NCBI GenBank assembly: GCA_963665405.2
Contig: CAXXUH010000003.1
Coordinates: forward strand, 62,001 to 126,000
DNA length: 64,000 nucleotides
Direction of reading: 5' to 3'
Origin: G963665405 sp963665405
GTDB taxonomy: Bacteria; Chloroflexota; Dehalococcoidia; Lucifugimonadales; G963665405
A model generated the notes under the pieces. The model was not told where the DNA came from. It did not search any database and was given only the letters and a program-made list of their open reading frames with translations. The translations under genes were made by a program, and so were the position numbers. This document shows positions 36,144 to 45,649 of this stretch, piece by piece (position 1 is the first letter of the stretch; every line of letters begins with the position of its first letter).

Positions 36144-38051
36144 GCGCTGCGCCTGGCCGAGGGAGGGGAGGATGTTCCGAATACGAGACCCGCAAGAGAG
36201 CCTCCGGCAGTCCCGGTTCCTGGTGACGCCGAAGAAGGCTAAGCGCCTGGAGAGAAGTTGGGCCGAGGTTTTCCGAAACGAGGCGCTCCCCCTGATTGAC
36301 GAGGAGCGCTTTGCTCCCATGTACTGCGTGGACAACGGCCGTCCCAACCGGGCGGTGCAGACCGTCCTCGGGGTCCACCTGCTCAAAGAGATGTTCAACC
36401 TCACCGACGATGAAGCTCTGGAACAACTAGAGTTCAACCTGCTCTGGCACCACGCCCTGCGGCTAGACATCGAGGAGACCCACCTGCCCCAGAAGACCCT
36501 CCACAACTTCCGAGTTCGCCTGATGCAGCACGACGGTGGCCGGCTGGCTTTCCAGGAGACCACGGACCGGATCATCCAGGCGCTGGGCATACGCACCGGA
36601 AAGCAACGGCTGGACTCCACCCACATCATGAGCAACATCGCCACACTCACCCGGCTGGGCCTGTTCTGTGAGACGATGCGGTTGTTCCTGCGGGCCTTGC
36701 GCTGGGAGCACCCAGAGCTTCGCCCCGGGGTTCCGGAGGGCCTCCTAGGGCGCTATTTGAAGGAAGAAGACGAGGCGACCCACTACGAGGACGCCCGCAC
36801 GGGGGAGGGTCGGCGACGCCTTTCGGTCTGTGCCCGGGACCTCTACCGGCTGGTGGACCGGTTCCATGGCACGACTGCTGCCCAGCTGGAGGAGTACCGG
36901 CTGCTGGAGCGGCTGCTGCGGGAGCAGTGCCATGTGGGCAAACACCGGGACGGGCGCCCCAGGGACGATGACGACGATGCTGGGGAATGCAAGGTGCCCG
37001 TGGCCTTGAAGGACCCGAAGCAGGTGTCCGCCGACTCGCTGCAATCGCCCCACGACCCGGATGTGACCTACAGCGGCCACAAGGGGAAGGGGTACGAGGT
37101 GCAGGTGGCGGAGACCTGCCACGAGGAGAACGCCACCCAGCTCATCACCCACGTGGAGGTGACCCCCTCGAGTGGGAGCGACACCGACGTGAGCGTGCCG
37201 GTCGTTGACGGGCTCGCGGAGCGGAAGGTCCGACCGGACGAGCTCTTCGCCGACACGGCGTATGGGTCGGGCCGCAATGCCTTCGAAGCCTCGCGCCGGG
37301 GAACGGAACTGGTGAGCCCGGTGGCGGGGTCGGCGCCGGGGAACTCGCACGAAGGAGAGGGTGACGGACCACCGCCGCTCACCGCCGCGGACTTTCAGAT
37401 CGACGTCACAGGGGAGCAGGCCACGGTGTGCCCCGCCGGCCACCCGTCCATCGAGGAGTACGAGCTGAAGGATGCGCCGGAGCGGGTAGAGGTCCACTTT
37501 GCCGGGACAACATGCGAGCCCTGCCCCTTGCGATCCCGTTGCCCAGTGAAGCTGGACCGGCGTGCGGGGGCCTACGTCCTCAAGGCGGACCTGGTGAAGG
37601 TGAACATCGAGCGGCGCCGGAGGGCCGAGGCCACCGAGGAGTGGCGCAAGCGGTATGACATAAGGGCTGGTATCGAGGGAACGAACTCCGAGCTGAAGCG
37701 CGCCCACGGGCTTGGGCGCTTGCGGGTGCGAGGGGGCCGTCGGGTGCGGCTTGCCGTCTACCTGAAGGCGTTGGCGTGCAACTTCAAGCGGATGGTCCAT
37801 GCACGCCTGGTGGAGATGGAGAACACGGCTCAGCGGGCGGTCGGGACGGTACCTGCGGTCGCGGCCGCATGAGGGCGCCGCTCCACAACTTCCACCGGGT
37901 GCCCTGAGCCACGGAAGGGGTACCGCAACGGGATCACGCTTGTCCTGAGCGCAGCAGATAGGGCGGTGAGGCCAGCAGCCGGCATCCCGTGGCCTCCTCC
38001 GCTCCAGACGCCAGGGCTCATCTCAAACAGGCCTTGTTACGAGGGAATCAA
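36144..38051. mobile_element. IS1182-type element, copy 1
   Basis: The shared sequence with the second copy (50360-52278) starts GCGCTGCGCCTGGCCGAGGG and ends AACAAGGCCTTGTTACGAGG-like sequence up to GAATCAA, so these mark the element. Exact ends and target duplication are not resolved. Between about 38008 and 38025 the copies differ by a short block. Confidence 0.7.
36172..37872 (+). CDS. IS1182-family transposase, intact
   Basis: 566 aa, ATG after GGGAGGGGAGG. IS1182-type features: N-terminal MYCVDNGRPNRAVQTVLGVH ... LTDDEALEQLEFNLLWHHAL, first catalytic Asp in QRLDSTHIMSNIATLTR, second in DELFADTAYGSGRNAFEASR, cysteine motif CPAGH...CEPCPLRSRCP, and catalytic Glu region YDIRAGIEGTNSELKRAHGL. 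Insertion near the Cys motif and overall length are normal. It is probably active. Confidence 0.9.
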   Translation: MFRIRDPQESLRQSRFLVTPKKAKRLERSWAEVFRNEALPLIDEERFAPMYCVDNGRPNRAVQTVLGVHLLKEMFNLTDDEALEQLEFNLLWHHALRLDIEETHLPQKTLHNFRVRLMQHDGGRLAFQETTDRIIQALGIRTGKQRLDSTHIMSNIATLTRLGLFCETMRLFLRALRWEHPELRPGVPEGLLGRYLKEEDEATHYEDARTGEGRRRLSVCARDLYRLVDRFHGTTAAQLEEYRLLERLLREQCHVGKHRDGRPRDDDDDAGECKVPVALKDPKQVSADSLQSPHDPDVTYSGHKGKGYEVQVAETCHEENATQLITHVEVTPSSGSDTDVSVPVVDGLAERKVRPDELFADTAYGSGRNAFEASRRGTELVSPVAGSAPGNSHEGEGDGPPPLTAADFQIDVTGEQATVCPAGHPSIEEYELKDAPERVEVHFAGTTCEPCPLRSRCPVKLDRRAGAYVLKADLVKVNIERRRRAEATEEWRKRYDIRAGIEGTNSELKRAHGLGRLRVRGGRRVRLAVYLKALACNFKRMVHARLVEMENTAQRAVGTVPAVAAA

Positions 38052-38297
38052 ACTTCTCCTTGCCCGCCTCCATGAACTCCTTGGTCCACGAGTAGTAGGA
38101 GTGTGGCTTGATCCCCTCCCGCCTGCACAGGTCACTCACGGTAACCTCGCGGCGGAAGCCCTCCAGCATGATGCGAACCTTCCCTTCCGGGGTGTACTTG
38201 CGCCGAGTAGCGGCCTTTTCACAGTGCGGACGAAGGACCGGACCGCCTCTGTAGGCTCATCAGCGGCCACTGCTTTAACTGTTTCTGTCTGGGACAT
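38052..38297 (-). pseudogene. IS3-type OrfA-like transposase fragment
   Basis: From the ATG at 38297: MSQTETVKAVAADEPTEAV. A frameshift near 38215 follows, then RRKYTPEGKVRIMLEGFRRE and SDLCRREGIKPHSYYSWTKE with FMEAGKEKF, the HTH of IS3/IS2-type OrfA proteins. It is cut by the right end of the IS1182 element at 38051, so IS1182 inserted into or recombined with an older IS3-like element. Confidence 0.7.
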
Positions 38298-38325
38298 CTT
38301 TGGCTCCTCTATCTAAACTACTCTA

Positions 38326-40202
38326 CCCAGATTCCCCACCTAGATAAGAGAAAGACCTCGTTGGCGCCCGCCACGAAGCGGGCTAAGATGTTTCTTGACC
38401 AAGAGAAACGATCACCAACGAGGTGCAGCTATTATGAAGCAAGGCTTACTGGCATTCCAGTACGAGCAGGAGAAGGGCTCGACGGGTATGACGGGGCTGT
38501 CCGGCCTGATGACGTACCTGGAGTTGATGCAAGCAGCGGGTTTGAGGTCATCGGTAGAGCGCCACGTGAGACTGCGGGAGAGAGGTCAGGGCTGGACGGA
38601 CAGCCAGATGATCATCTCGCTGATGCTGCTGAACTTGGCAGGCGGCGAGTCGGTGTCCGACCTTGATCTCCTTGAGAAGGACAGAGGGCTGTGCAGGATG
38701 TTTCGAGAGTTCGAGACCTGTGGTATGCGTCTCAGCGAGCGCAGGGCGTTGGAGAAGAGATGGCGAGTCGAGCGTCGTCGGAGCGTGCCGTCGGAGTCTG
38801 CGGTGTTCCGGTATCTGGAGAGGTTCCATGACGCGGGCGAGGAGTCGATGCGGGAAGCTCACAGAGCATTCATACCTGCTCCCAATGGAGCTATGAAGGG
38901 TCTGCGCAAGGTGAACGCCGACCTAGTGGGCTTCGCGCAGAGCCGTTCGCCTCAGACCGAGGCCACTCTGGACATGGATGCCACACTGGTGGAGACGCGC
39001 AAGCAGGAGGCGCTCCCCAGCTACAAGAAGTACAGGGCGTACCAGCCGCTGATCACCTACTGGTCAGAGGCCGAGTTGATCGTGCATTCGGAGTTTCGGG
39101 ACGGCAACGTACCTGCGGGCCATCAGCAGTTGCGAGTGTTGATTGAAGTGCTGGGCCGTCTGCCTGCGGGGGTGGAGAAGGTGATGCTGAGGTCGGATAC
39201 GGCGGGGTACCAGCGGGAGTTGCTGCGGTACTGCGCGGAGGGTGGAGACGAGCGGTTCGGGGTGATCGAGTTTGCGGTTGGGGTCGACGTGACGACGGAG
39301 TTCCGCCGTGCGGTGTCCGAGGTCGCCGAGCAAGACTGGCAGACGCTGTACCGCAAGGTTGGGGAGCATCGTGTGGACACGGGTCAGCAGTGGGCTGATG
39401 TGAACTTCGTGCCTAACTGGATAGGGCACTCCAAGAACAGCCCTGAGTATCGGTTCATAGCTACCAGGGAGCGGTTGATCGAACAGCCTCTGCCGGGAAT
39501 GGAGGGGCAGATGGAGCTTCCATTCCCCGCGATGGAGCTGTCCAACAGAGGCTGGTACAAGGTCTTCGGCGTGGTGACCAACCGGAGCATTACGGCAGAT
39601 GAGTTGATCTGGTGGTCGAGACAGAGGTGCGGCAAGGGCGAGGAGGTCCACAGCGTTCTGAAGAGTGACTTGGCTGGGGGCCGGCTGCCGTCGGGGCTGT
39701 TCGGGGCCAACGCCGCATGGTGGGCCATATCGGTGCTGGCCTTCAACCTGAACTCTGCCATGAAGCGGCTGGTGTTGGGCGAACAGTGGGTGGGCAAGCG
39801 TCTGAAGGCGGTGCGCTTCGCCCTGATCGCCCTACCGGGCCGTGTGATGCGTCACGCCAGGAGGTTGATCATCCGTCTGGCCCGGGGCCATCCCTCATAC
39901 GAGTTGCTGCTCAGGGCGCGGCAGAGGATATTGGCGCTGGCTGCCGAGCCGCATCGAGCATAGGCGACCCTGCCTGGAGCATCGGTTTGTAGGCGACTCT
40001 GCCGAGTTGCCAGGCTCGGCCATGCCTTCTTTGGCCTGAGAACAGCCATAATTGGCAGCGAACCGCTGCCGATACCCTCAAAGACGGCACCCGAGACCCT
40101 GTCCGATGCCCGATCATGTCATGCGTCACCCCTGGTCGACATCCGGACACCCCCTGAAAGCACACCAAGCAGCTCCCAACCATGTCAGGTGGGGAATCTG
40201 GG
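38326..40202. mobile_element. Second-type IS1380 element, copy 1, with TCTA target duplication
   Basis: Inverted ends CCCAGATTCCCCACCT (38326-) and AGGTGGGGAATCTGGG (-40202, first A a mismatch), flanked by TCTA on both sides (38322-38325, 40203-40206). 1,877 bp. Different in sequence from the 1,712-bp IS1380 type. Confidence 0.92.
38434..39963 (+). CDS. IS1380-family transposase, second type (copy 1)
   Basis: 509 aa from the ATG at 38434; a TTG at 38395 is in frame but lies in the hairpin-rich leader. N-terminal MKQGLLAFQYEQEKGSTGMT with TGLSGLMTYLELMQAAGL is typical of this IS1380 branch. DDE residues fall in ATLDMDATLVETRKQEALPS (first Asp), KVMLRSDTAGYQRELLRYCA (second) and RCGKGEEVHSVLKSDLAGG (Glu). 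Complete, presumably active. The copy at 60341-61870 differs by one residue (V for A in the LIEVLGRLPAG segment). Confidence 0.9.
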   Translation: MKQGLLAFQYEQEKGSTGMTGLSGLMTYLELMQAAGLRSSVERHVRLRERGQGWTDSQMIISLMLLNLAGGESVSDLDLLEKDRGLCRMFREFETCGMRLSERRALEKRWRVERRRSVPSESAVFRYLERFHDAGEESMREAHRAFIPAPNGAMKGLRKVNADLVGFAQSRSPQTEATLDMDATLVETRKQEALPSYKKYRAYQPLITYWSEAELIVHSEFRDGNVPAGHQQLRVLIEVLGRLPAGVEKVMLRSDTAGYQRELLRYCAEGGDERFGVIEFAVGVDVTTEFRRAVSEVAEQDWQTLYRKVGEHRVDTGQQWADVNFVPNWIGHSKNSPEYRFIATRERLIEQPLPGMEGQMELPFPAMELSNRGWYKVFGVVTNRSITADELIWWSRQRCGKGEEVHSVLKSDLAGGRLPSGLFGANAAWWAISVLAFNLNSAMKRLVLGEQWVGKRLKAVRFALIALPGRVMRHARRLIIRLARGHPSYELLLRARQRILALAAEPHRA

Positions 40203-40215
40203 TCTACCCCATCTG

Positions 40216-40244
40216 TTGTCCCATTTTCGCTGACGGTGTACAAT
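40216..40244 (+). promoter_or_regulatory. Promoter of the subtilase pair
   Basis: TTGTCC (40216-40221), 17-base spacer, TACAAT (40239-40244), 36 bases before the first gene. It lies 13 bases outside the IS1380 end, so the insertion spared it but could influence it. Confidence 0.6.
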
Positions 40245-40279
40245 CCGGGACCGGATAATTCCGAAAAGAGGGGATCGAC

Positions 40280-40930
40280 ATGAAACTCGGCAGACTTGTC
40301 ATTCCAGCCATAGCCGCCATTGCCGTGGTGCTGTTGGGCACGCTCACGGGTAGGTTGGTGCTCACCGGACCGATCCTGGCGACTGAACCCATGCCGATCG
40401 AGCTCCCCGAGCCGCCGGACAAGGCGCGGCCGGTGGAGCGCTCCACGCAGGCGACCCGCTCCGAAGCGGCAGCGGCCCCGGACCAGGAACCGGTCACCTG
40501 GGAGGACGGCGACAGGACGATGCGGGTGGTGCTCCAGGGCGACCTGGTCGTCCAGAAGACGGTCGCCAACACGCCCGAGGACGTCGTGGTCTCGGAGGGC
40601 GCCGGGGACAGCGTCGTCCGGAAGCAGGCCAGGCACGGCCCCGACGCCCGCCCGGTGTTCCGCTCCGAGTCGGGAGGGGGGCTGATGACGCTGCCGGGCG
40701 GCGTTCTGCTGGCCCTGGACCCCGGCTGGGACGACGCCCAGGTCGGGGGGTTCTTCTCCCACAACGAGATATCGGCAGAGAGGGTCGCCGAGCTGGGCTT
40801 CCTGCAGAACGGCTTCCTGATCGAGACCGAACCGGGCTTCCCGTCGCTGGAGCTGGCCAACGCGCTGGCCGGCCAGGAGGGCGTCCTGATCTCCAGTCCC
40901 AACTGGCGGACGGAGGTTGAAGCAAAGTGA
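40280..40930 (+). CDS. Membrane-anchored or secreted propeptide-like protein
   Basis: 216 aa with an N-terminal signal/anchor (LVIPAIAAIAVVLLGTLTG). The C-terminal third, GGFFSHNEISAERVAELGFL, then GFLIETEPGFPSLELANALA and GVLISSPNWRTEVEAK, looks like a subtilisin propeptide region (inhibitor I9-like, ending where a protease would begin). It overlaps the following subtilase gene by four bases (GTGA), so I infer a chaperone/inhibitor supplied as a separate chain. Promoter and GAGGGG ribosome site are upstream. Confidence 0.7.
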   Translation: MKLGRLVIPAIAAIAVVLLGTLTGRLVLTGPILATEPMPIELPEPPDKARPVERSTQATRSEAAAAPDQEPVTWEDGDRTMRVVLQGDLVVQKTVANTPEDVVVSEGAGDSVVRKQARHGPDARPVFRSESGGGLMTLPGGVLLALDPGWDDAQVGGFFSHNEISAERVAELGFLQNGFLIETEPGFPSLELANALAGQEGVLISSPNWRTEVEAK

Positions 40931-43900
40931 AATCCATCTCACCCTTATCTCCCATATGTCCCGTCTCCCGTCTCCCGGGAAAGGGGCGGCTCGCACTCCT
41001 CCTGATCGCCCTCTGTTTCTTCCTGAGCGCGGGGCTGAGCGGGGGGGCCGCGGCGGCCCAGACGGCCGACGACCACGGCGACACCTTCGCCACGGCCACG
41101 CCCATATCGCTGGGGTCGTCGATGGCGGGACGCATCGAACACGGCGACGATCACGACGTCTTCAAGATCGACCTGTCGGGCGCGTCCGGCATCACCGACG
41201 TCTGGGCATACGCGACGGGCGAGTACGATACGGTCGGCGGCCTGTACGACAGCAGCAGGGCTCTGCTCTCATTCAGTGACGACGGCCTCCTGGCGGGCAG
41301 TATCCGCAACTTCAGTGTGCGGAGCAGTGTGCCCCCGGGCATCTACTACGTGGTTGTCGCCAGCTACGAGGGGGAGCCGGGAGAGTACACCATGCACGCC
41401 CAGGCGGTGACGGACCCGGGCAGCTCCACCGGCACGGCGGCGCGCCTGGTGCTGGGCTCGCCCGCCGGGGGTACGATCGACACCGCAGAGGACGCGGACT
41501 ACTTCAGGCTGTACTTCCCCGAATCGACGCACGCGATCATCGAGGCCAGGACCACGAACCTGGCGCCCATCAGCGCCGACCTGCTGGACGCCCAGGGCAG
41601 GGAGATCTCCGCGAATGTCTATCCCCTGATAGTGAGATTCGTCTTTCGGTTCCGGCACGGCTTCCGGATTCTGGACGACTTCGGCCCGGGCACGTACTAC
41701 CTCAGGGTGACCACTCCCGCTGAGCTGGCGCCTCGTCCCGTGCCCTACACGATCTACGCCTACGAGGATGAGGAGTACACCGAGTACACGGAGGAGTGCG
41801 AAGCGAAGACCCGCGCGTTGAACGATCCGCAGATCAACGACCCCCTGTATGCGTGCCAGTGGCACCTGGAGAGCCCCGACTACACGAACATCGACGTCGA
41901 GTCCGCCTGGGCGAAGGGCGCCAGGGGCGAGGGCGTCACCGTGGCCGTGGTGGACGACGGGATGGACACGACCCACGTGGACCTCAGAGACAACGTAAAC
42001 ACCGCCCTGAACTATGACTACACCGAGTCGGGGGATATCTACGACCCCTTCGAGCACCACGGGACGCACGTCTCCGGGATCATCGCGGCCCGGGACAACG
42101 CCGTCGGCGTGCGCGGCGTGGCCCCGCGAGCCACGATCTACGGGTACAACTTCCTTGCCGCACCATCGCTCTTCAACGAGGCGGACGCCATGACCCGCAA
42201 TGCGGTTGTGACGGCCGTGTCCAACAATAGCTGGGGGTCTCTCGACGGCCCGGAGCTAGGCTTCGCCACCTCGCTCTGGGAGATGTCCGTGAACGCGGGG
42301 ATCACCGCCGGCTACGACGGCAAGGGCACCTTCTACGTCTTCAGCGCGGGCAACGGCCACCAGCGGGGAGACGACTCGAACCTCGACGAGCTCGTCAACT
42401 ACTTTGGCGTGACCGCGGTCTGCTCCGTGAACACCAGCGGCAACAGGGCCGGCTACTCGGAGATGGGCGCCAACCTGTGGGTCTGCGCCCCGTCGAACAA
42501 CCGTACGGGGCCCCGGGGCGCAACACTGGGCATTCTCACTACCGAGAACTCCGACCGCTACGTGAAGGACTTCGGCGGCACGTCCGCCGCGGCCCCCATC
42601 GTCTCGGGCGTGGCGGCGCTGATGCGCAGCGCCAACCCGGAGCTGACCTGGCGGGACCTGAAGCTGATTCTGGCCGCCTCCGCGGTCAAGAACGACGCCG
42701 ACAGCTCCGGCTGGGCAGAGGGCGCCCGCAGGTATCGCTCCGCCAGCGACGCGGACCGCTATCACTTCAACCACGAGTACGGCTTCGGCCTGGTCGACGC
42801 CGGAGCCGCCGTCGCCCTGGCCGAGGGATGGACGACCGCTCCGCCGCTGCAGGTACGCGGGGTCGGATCGGGCGAGCTGAGCGAGCTGGTCCCCGACGCC
42901 CCGCCCACGGGCGACCCGACGACCATCGTCAGCGAGCTGACACTGGACACGGGCATCGGGTTCACCGAGTTCGTGGAGGTCAACGTCGCGTTCCTGCACA
43001 GCTCTTTCCGGGACCTGGATATCGAGCTGGAGTCGCCGTCGGGGGCCGTCTCCAAGCTGGCGGTCCACTTCGACACCTTTACGGACTACTACGACCCACT
43101 CGATGACTTCGTGCCGCTGCGCGGCGCGTTCCGATTCGGCTCGGCAAGGCACCTGGGCGAAGACCCCAACGGCGTCTGGAAGCTGCGAGTGACCGACCGC
43201 ATTCACGTCGTGGACGGCGCCTTCGAAGGATGGAACCTCATCGTCTATGGGCACGCGCCCACGCCTGACGCTCCGACCGTGGAGTCCGTCACCCCCGGCG
43301 CCGGGTCGCTGGCCGTCGCCTGGACCGCCCCCGTCCCGACCACGGGCTCGGAGGTAACCGCCTACGACCTGCGCCATATTCAGAGCGACGCGGACAAGAC
43401 GGTGGAGTCCAACTGGACGGTTGTGGAAGAGGTCTGGACAGCCGGCGCCGGCGCCCTGGAGTACGCGGTCACGGGGCTGACGGGAGGCACAGGGTACGAC
43501 GTGCAGCTACGGGCGATCAACGAGTGGGGCGCCGGCGCCTGGTCGGCAGCCGCGTCCGCGACCCCGCAGAACGCCCTGCCCATGTTCAATGAGGGCGCGA
43601 CAACAACCCGCTCCGTTGCCGAGAACACGCCCGGGGGCGGCAACGTGGGCGACCCCGTGGCCGCCACCGACGACGACGCGCTAGCCTACACGCTGGCGGG
43701 CCCCGACGCCGCCCTGTTCGAGGTCGCCGCCGACAGCGGCCAGATCCGCGTCGGCGCGACCACCACGCTGGACTTCGAGGACGCCGGCAACCCGGACCAC
43801 GAACACCAGGTCACCGTCACCGCAACCGACCCGTCCGGCGCCAGCGCCAGCGTCACAGTGACCATCGCCGTCACCGACCTGAGCCTGGGCGAGTCGGGCG

Positions 43901-44028
43901 ACACCTACGACACCGACCACGACGAGCTAATCGACAGAGACGAGGTCATCCAGGCTGTACATGACTACTTCGACGACCTCATCACCAGGGACGAGGTGAT
44001 AGCCGTCGTCCGACTCTACTTCTTCTAG
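40927..44028 (+). CDS. Secreted kexin-like subtilisin (S8) protease with P-domain and dockerin-like tail
   Basis: 1,033 aa, GTG start overlapping the previous stop. Signal peptide (LLLIALCFFLSAGLSGGAAA). Two bacterial pre-peptidase domains (DDHDVFKIDLSGASGITDV, EDADYFRLYFPESTHAIIEA) come before the catalytic domain, which carries VAVVDDGMDTTHVDL (Asp), HHGTHVSGIIAARDN (His), SNNSWG (oxyanion Asn) and FGGTSAAAPIVSGVAALM (Ser). A proprotein-convertase P-domain follows (ELTLDTGIGFTEFVEVNV, GVWKLRVTDRIHVVDGAFEG), then a fibronectin-III domain, a cadherin-like repeat and a C-terminal EF-hand/dockerin-like motif (YDTDHDELIDRDEVIQAV). All catalytic residues are present. Acts outside the cell. Confidence 0.92.
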   Translation: MKSISPLSPICPVSRLPGKGRLALLLIALCFFLSAGLSGGAAAAQTADDHGDTFATATPISLGSSMAGRIEHGDDHDVFKIDLSGASGITDVWAYATGEYDTVGGLYDSSRALLSFSDDGLLAGSIRNFSVRSSVPPGIYYVVVASYEGEPGEYTMHAQAVTDPGSSTGTAARLVLGSPAGGTIDTAEDADYFRLYFPESTHAIIEARTTNLAPISADLLDAQGREISANVYPLIVRFVFRFRHGFRILDDFGPGTYYLRVTTPAELAPRPVPYTIYAYEDEEYTEYTEECEAKTRALNDPQINDPLYACQWHLESPDYTNIDVESAWAKGARGEGVTVAVVDDGMDTTHVDLRDNVNTALNYDYTESGDIYDPFEHHGTHVSGIIAARDNAVGVRGVAPRATIYGYNFLAAPSLFNEADAMTRNAVVTAVSNNSWGSLDGPELGFATSLWEMSVNAGITAGYDGKGTFYVFSAGNGHQRGDDSNLDELVNYFGVTAVCSVNTSGNRAGYSEMGANLWVCAPSNNRTGPRGATLGILTTENSDRYVKDFGGTSAAAPIVSGVAALMRSANPELTWRDLKLILAASAVKNDADSSGWAEGARRYRSASDADRYHFNHEYGFGLVDAGAAVALAEGWTTAPPLQVRGVGSGELSELVPDAPPTGDPTTIVSELTLDTGIGFTEFVEVNVAFLHSSFRDLDIELESPSGAVSKLAVHFDTFTDYYDPLDDFVPLRGAFRFGSARHLGEDPNGVWKLRVTDRIHVVDGAFEGWNLIVYGHAPTPDAPTVESVTPGAGSLAVAWTAPVPTTGSEVTAYDLRHIQSDADKTVESNWTVVEEVWTAGAGALEYAVTGLTGGTGYDVQLRAINEWGAGAWSAAASATPQNALPMFNEGATTTRSVAENTPGGGNVGDPVAATDDDALAYTLAGPDAALFEVAADSGQIRVGATTTLDFEDAGNPDHEHQVTVTATDPSGASASVTVTIAVTDLSLGESGDTYDTDHDELIDRDEVIQAVHDYFDDLITRDEVIAVVRLYFF

Positions 44029-44074
44029 ATAGACATCGTTCGGAGCGCCGTCGCCAGTCATCGCCTCTAGCCAT

Positions 44075-44152
44075 GGGCCGGTAGCTCAGTTTGGCCAGAG
44101 CGCCCGACTTTTCATCCGGGTGTCCTGGCTTCGAACCCCAGCCCGCCCACCA
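44075..44152 (+). tRNA. tRNA-Lys (TTT), possibly a pseudogene
   Basis: The segment fits tRNA geometry exactly (7-2-4-10-4-1-5-7-5-5-5-7-5-7 then A and encoded CCA). The D-arm is GCTC/GAGC, the anticodon loop CTTTTCA and the T-loop TTCGAAC. Three stems each hold one C:C mismatch (5:68, 29:41, 53:61), and position 37 is C where a purine is expected, so four unusual C residues in all. It could be real with odd bases or a decayed gene. Confidence 0.6.
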
Positions 44153-44171
44153 CCGCATACGGTAGATACCA

Positions 44172-44190
44172 CCATCTTCGAGATGTGGCT
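44172..44190 (-). repeat. 19-bp motif, second copy, inverted
   Basis: The complement reads AGCCACATCTCGAAGATGG, one mismatch from 22026-22044. It lies 20 bases after the tRNA-like gene. Confidence 0.6.
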
Positions 44191-44281
44191 AGGTAGCCTG
44201 TCGACGCACCGAGGTCTCTCGATTCCCGTAGTGTGATGCGTAGGGACGGAGGAACGTAAGGAGCGTCTCGCCATTGGGGCT

Positions 44282-44545
44282 TCACTCTCTCTGCTTCTCC
44301 CCCTTTGGCATCCGGTATCCGACGCTGGGCGCGATGAAGGTGTAGGCGGGATGGTCAGTGTCGTCGCCCAGCTTGATGCGGAGCTGCTTCGCCGCAGTGC
44401 GCAGCCGCTGCAAATCGCCGAAGCAGTCCGCTCCCCACAGCCCAGACCACCACCGCCTCCTCTCCGTCCCTGGCGTGCCCGACCATCTCGAACTTCCCGA
44501 ACCCCTCCGGCAAGAACCGCAGACTGCCCCTCATGACCGGGCAAG
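44282..44545 (-). pseudogene. Response-regulator fragment (OmpR-type winged helix)
   Basis: One minus-strand frame gives CFGDLQRLRTAAKQLRIKLG followed by DDTDHPAYTFIAPSVGYRMP and KGEKQRE-stop. This is the last helix and beta hairpin of an OmpR/PhoB DNA-binding domain (KLGDD-x-x-x-P-x-Y-x-F-x-x-P-x-VGYRM). Upstream the matching frame is lost; a neighbouring frame has KFEMVGHARDGEEAV, which recalls a receiver domain start. It is a decayed relic. Confidence 0.6.
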
Positions 44546-44777
44546 GCATAGACAAATGCCTATAAGCGGTGTGGTTGATACGCCCTTGATGCCTTCATCT
44601 CATTGGTCTAAATTCTAGGATATAGATGAATGCTGGACGGGTATTTCCACCTAGCCGGTTTGACTACTTTGGCCCTCTCCTTTCGAGGCTGAGCCCACCG
44701 CCCCGGGTGGAGAGACATATCGCATTCCAGCGGCAATCTGCCGTAATCCAATCTGATGGAGACGAGTCCTGAATCCA

Positions 44778-45452
44778 GTGAGCACGTCGGTCAGAGCGTT
44801 TCCCACCTTCCTGCGGAGCTTCGACCTGCCGGAGCCGGGCGAACTGCGCCGCGTGGCCAGGGTCTATGTCTGGGGACGCTGGTTCGTCCTGTCTATTGCC
44901 ACCTTCGCCTGGCTGTACCCACTCAACGTCGACGAGGTGGTTTATGGGCCGAACGCAGCCCTTGCAATACTGCTGCTCGCCACCAACGGGTACCTGCACT
45001 ACCGGCTCGCCACGGAAAGGACCGTGTCCTGGCGGTGGATGCTTGCGCTGAGCGCCCTGGACCTGGCGATGCTCAGCGCCGGGGTTGCGGCGCACCGGGG
45101 GTTCGAGTCCCCCTTCTTCGTGGGGTACTACCCATCCCTCGCCCTGTTCGCGGTGGTCTTCGGATCGGTCAGGCTCACCCTCGTCTGGGTCACGATGGCG
45201 GCGGCCTTCTACGCGGCCCTCTGCCTCGCGGTCGAGCCCGGGCTGGACTTCTCAGCCAATGATGAGGAGATTCTGCTCATAAGGGTTGCCGGGATGTACC
45301 TGGTGGTGGTTGTGGTCAACCTGATCTCCAGGGTGGAGCGGATCAGGAGGATGGAGGCGGTGGAGAGGGAGAGAGAGCTCCAGAGGGAGCGCATCGAGCT
45401 CTCCCATGCCATCCACAACACGATGGCCCAGTCCGCCTACATGATCGGGGTG
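44778..45452 (+). pseudogene. Sensor histidine kinase, truncated inside the HisKA_3 domain
   Basis: GTG start at 44778 after GGAGACGAG. Six or so hydrophobic segments (FVLSIATFAWLYPLNV, LALSALDLAMLSAGVAA, LVVVVVNLISRV) form a membrane sensor, followed by a coiled helix and ELQRERIELSHAIHNTMAQS. The last is the NarX/DegS-type phosphoacceptor box (His in LSHAIHNT). After AYMIGVG the kinase sequence stops; the ATPase domain is missing. From 45453 to 45649 no clear gene is seen. Confidence 0.8.
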
Positions 45453-45649
45453 GGTGCGCCAAGAAGCGCATAGGTTGAACGTTCCAGGTGTGGAACCCGG
45501 CCAGGAGTAGGCCGGTGGCTAGGGAAGCAGGCGCGAGGGCCAGAGGCGGAATCGTGTCTGAAGCCTTCCCGACAATGTGGCGGCGGCCACCCTACCACGC
45601 CGCGCGCTGCTAGCCAGAGTGCCGTTATGGTCACGAAAGGAACTGCTGA

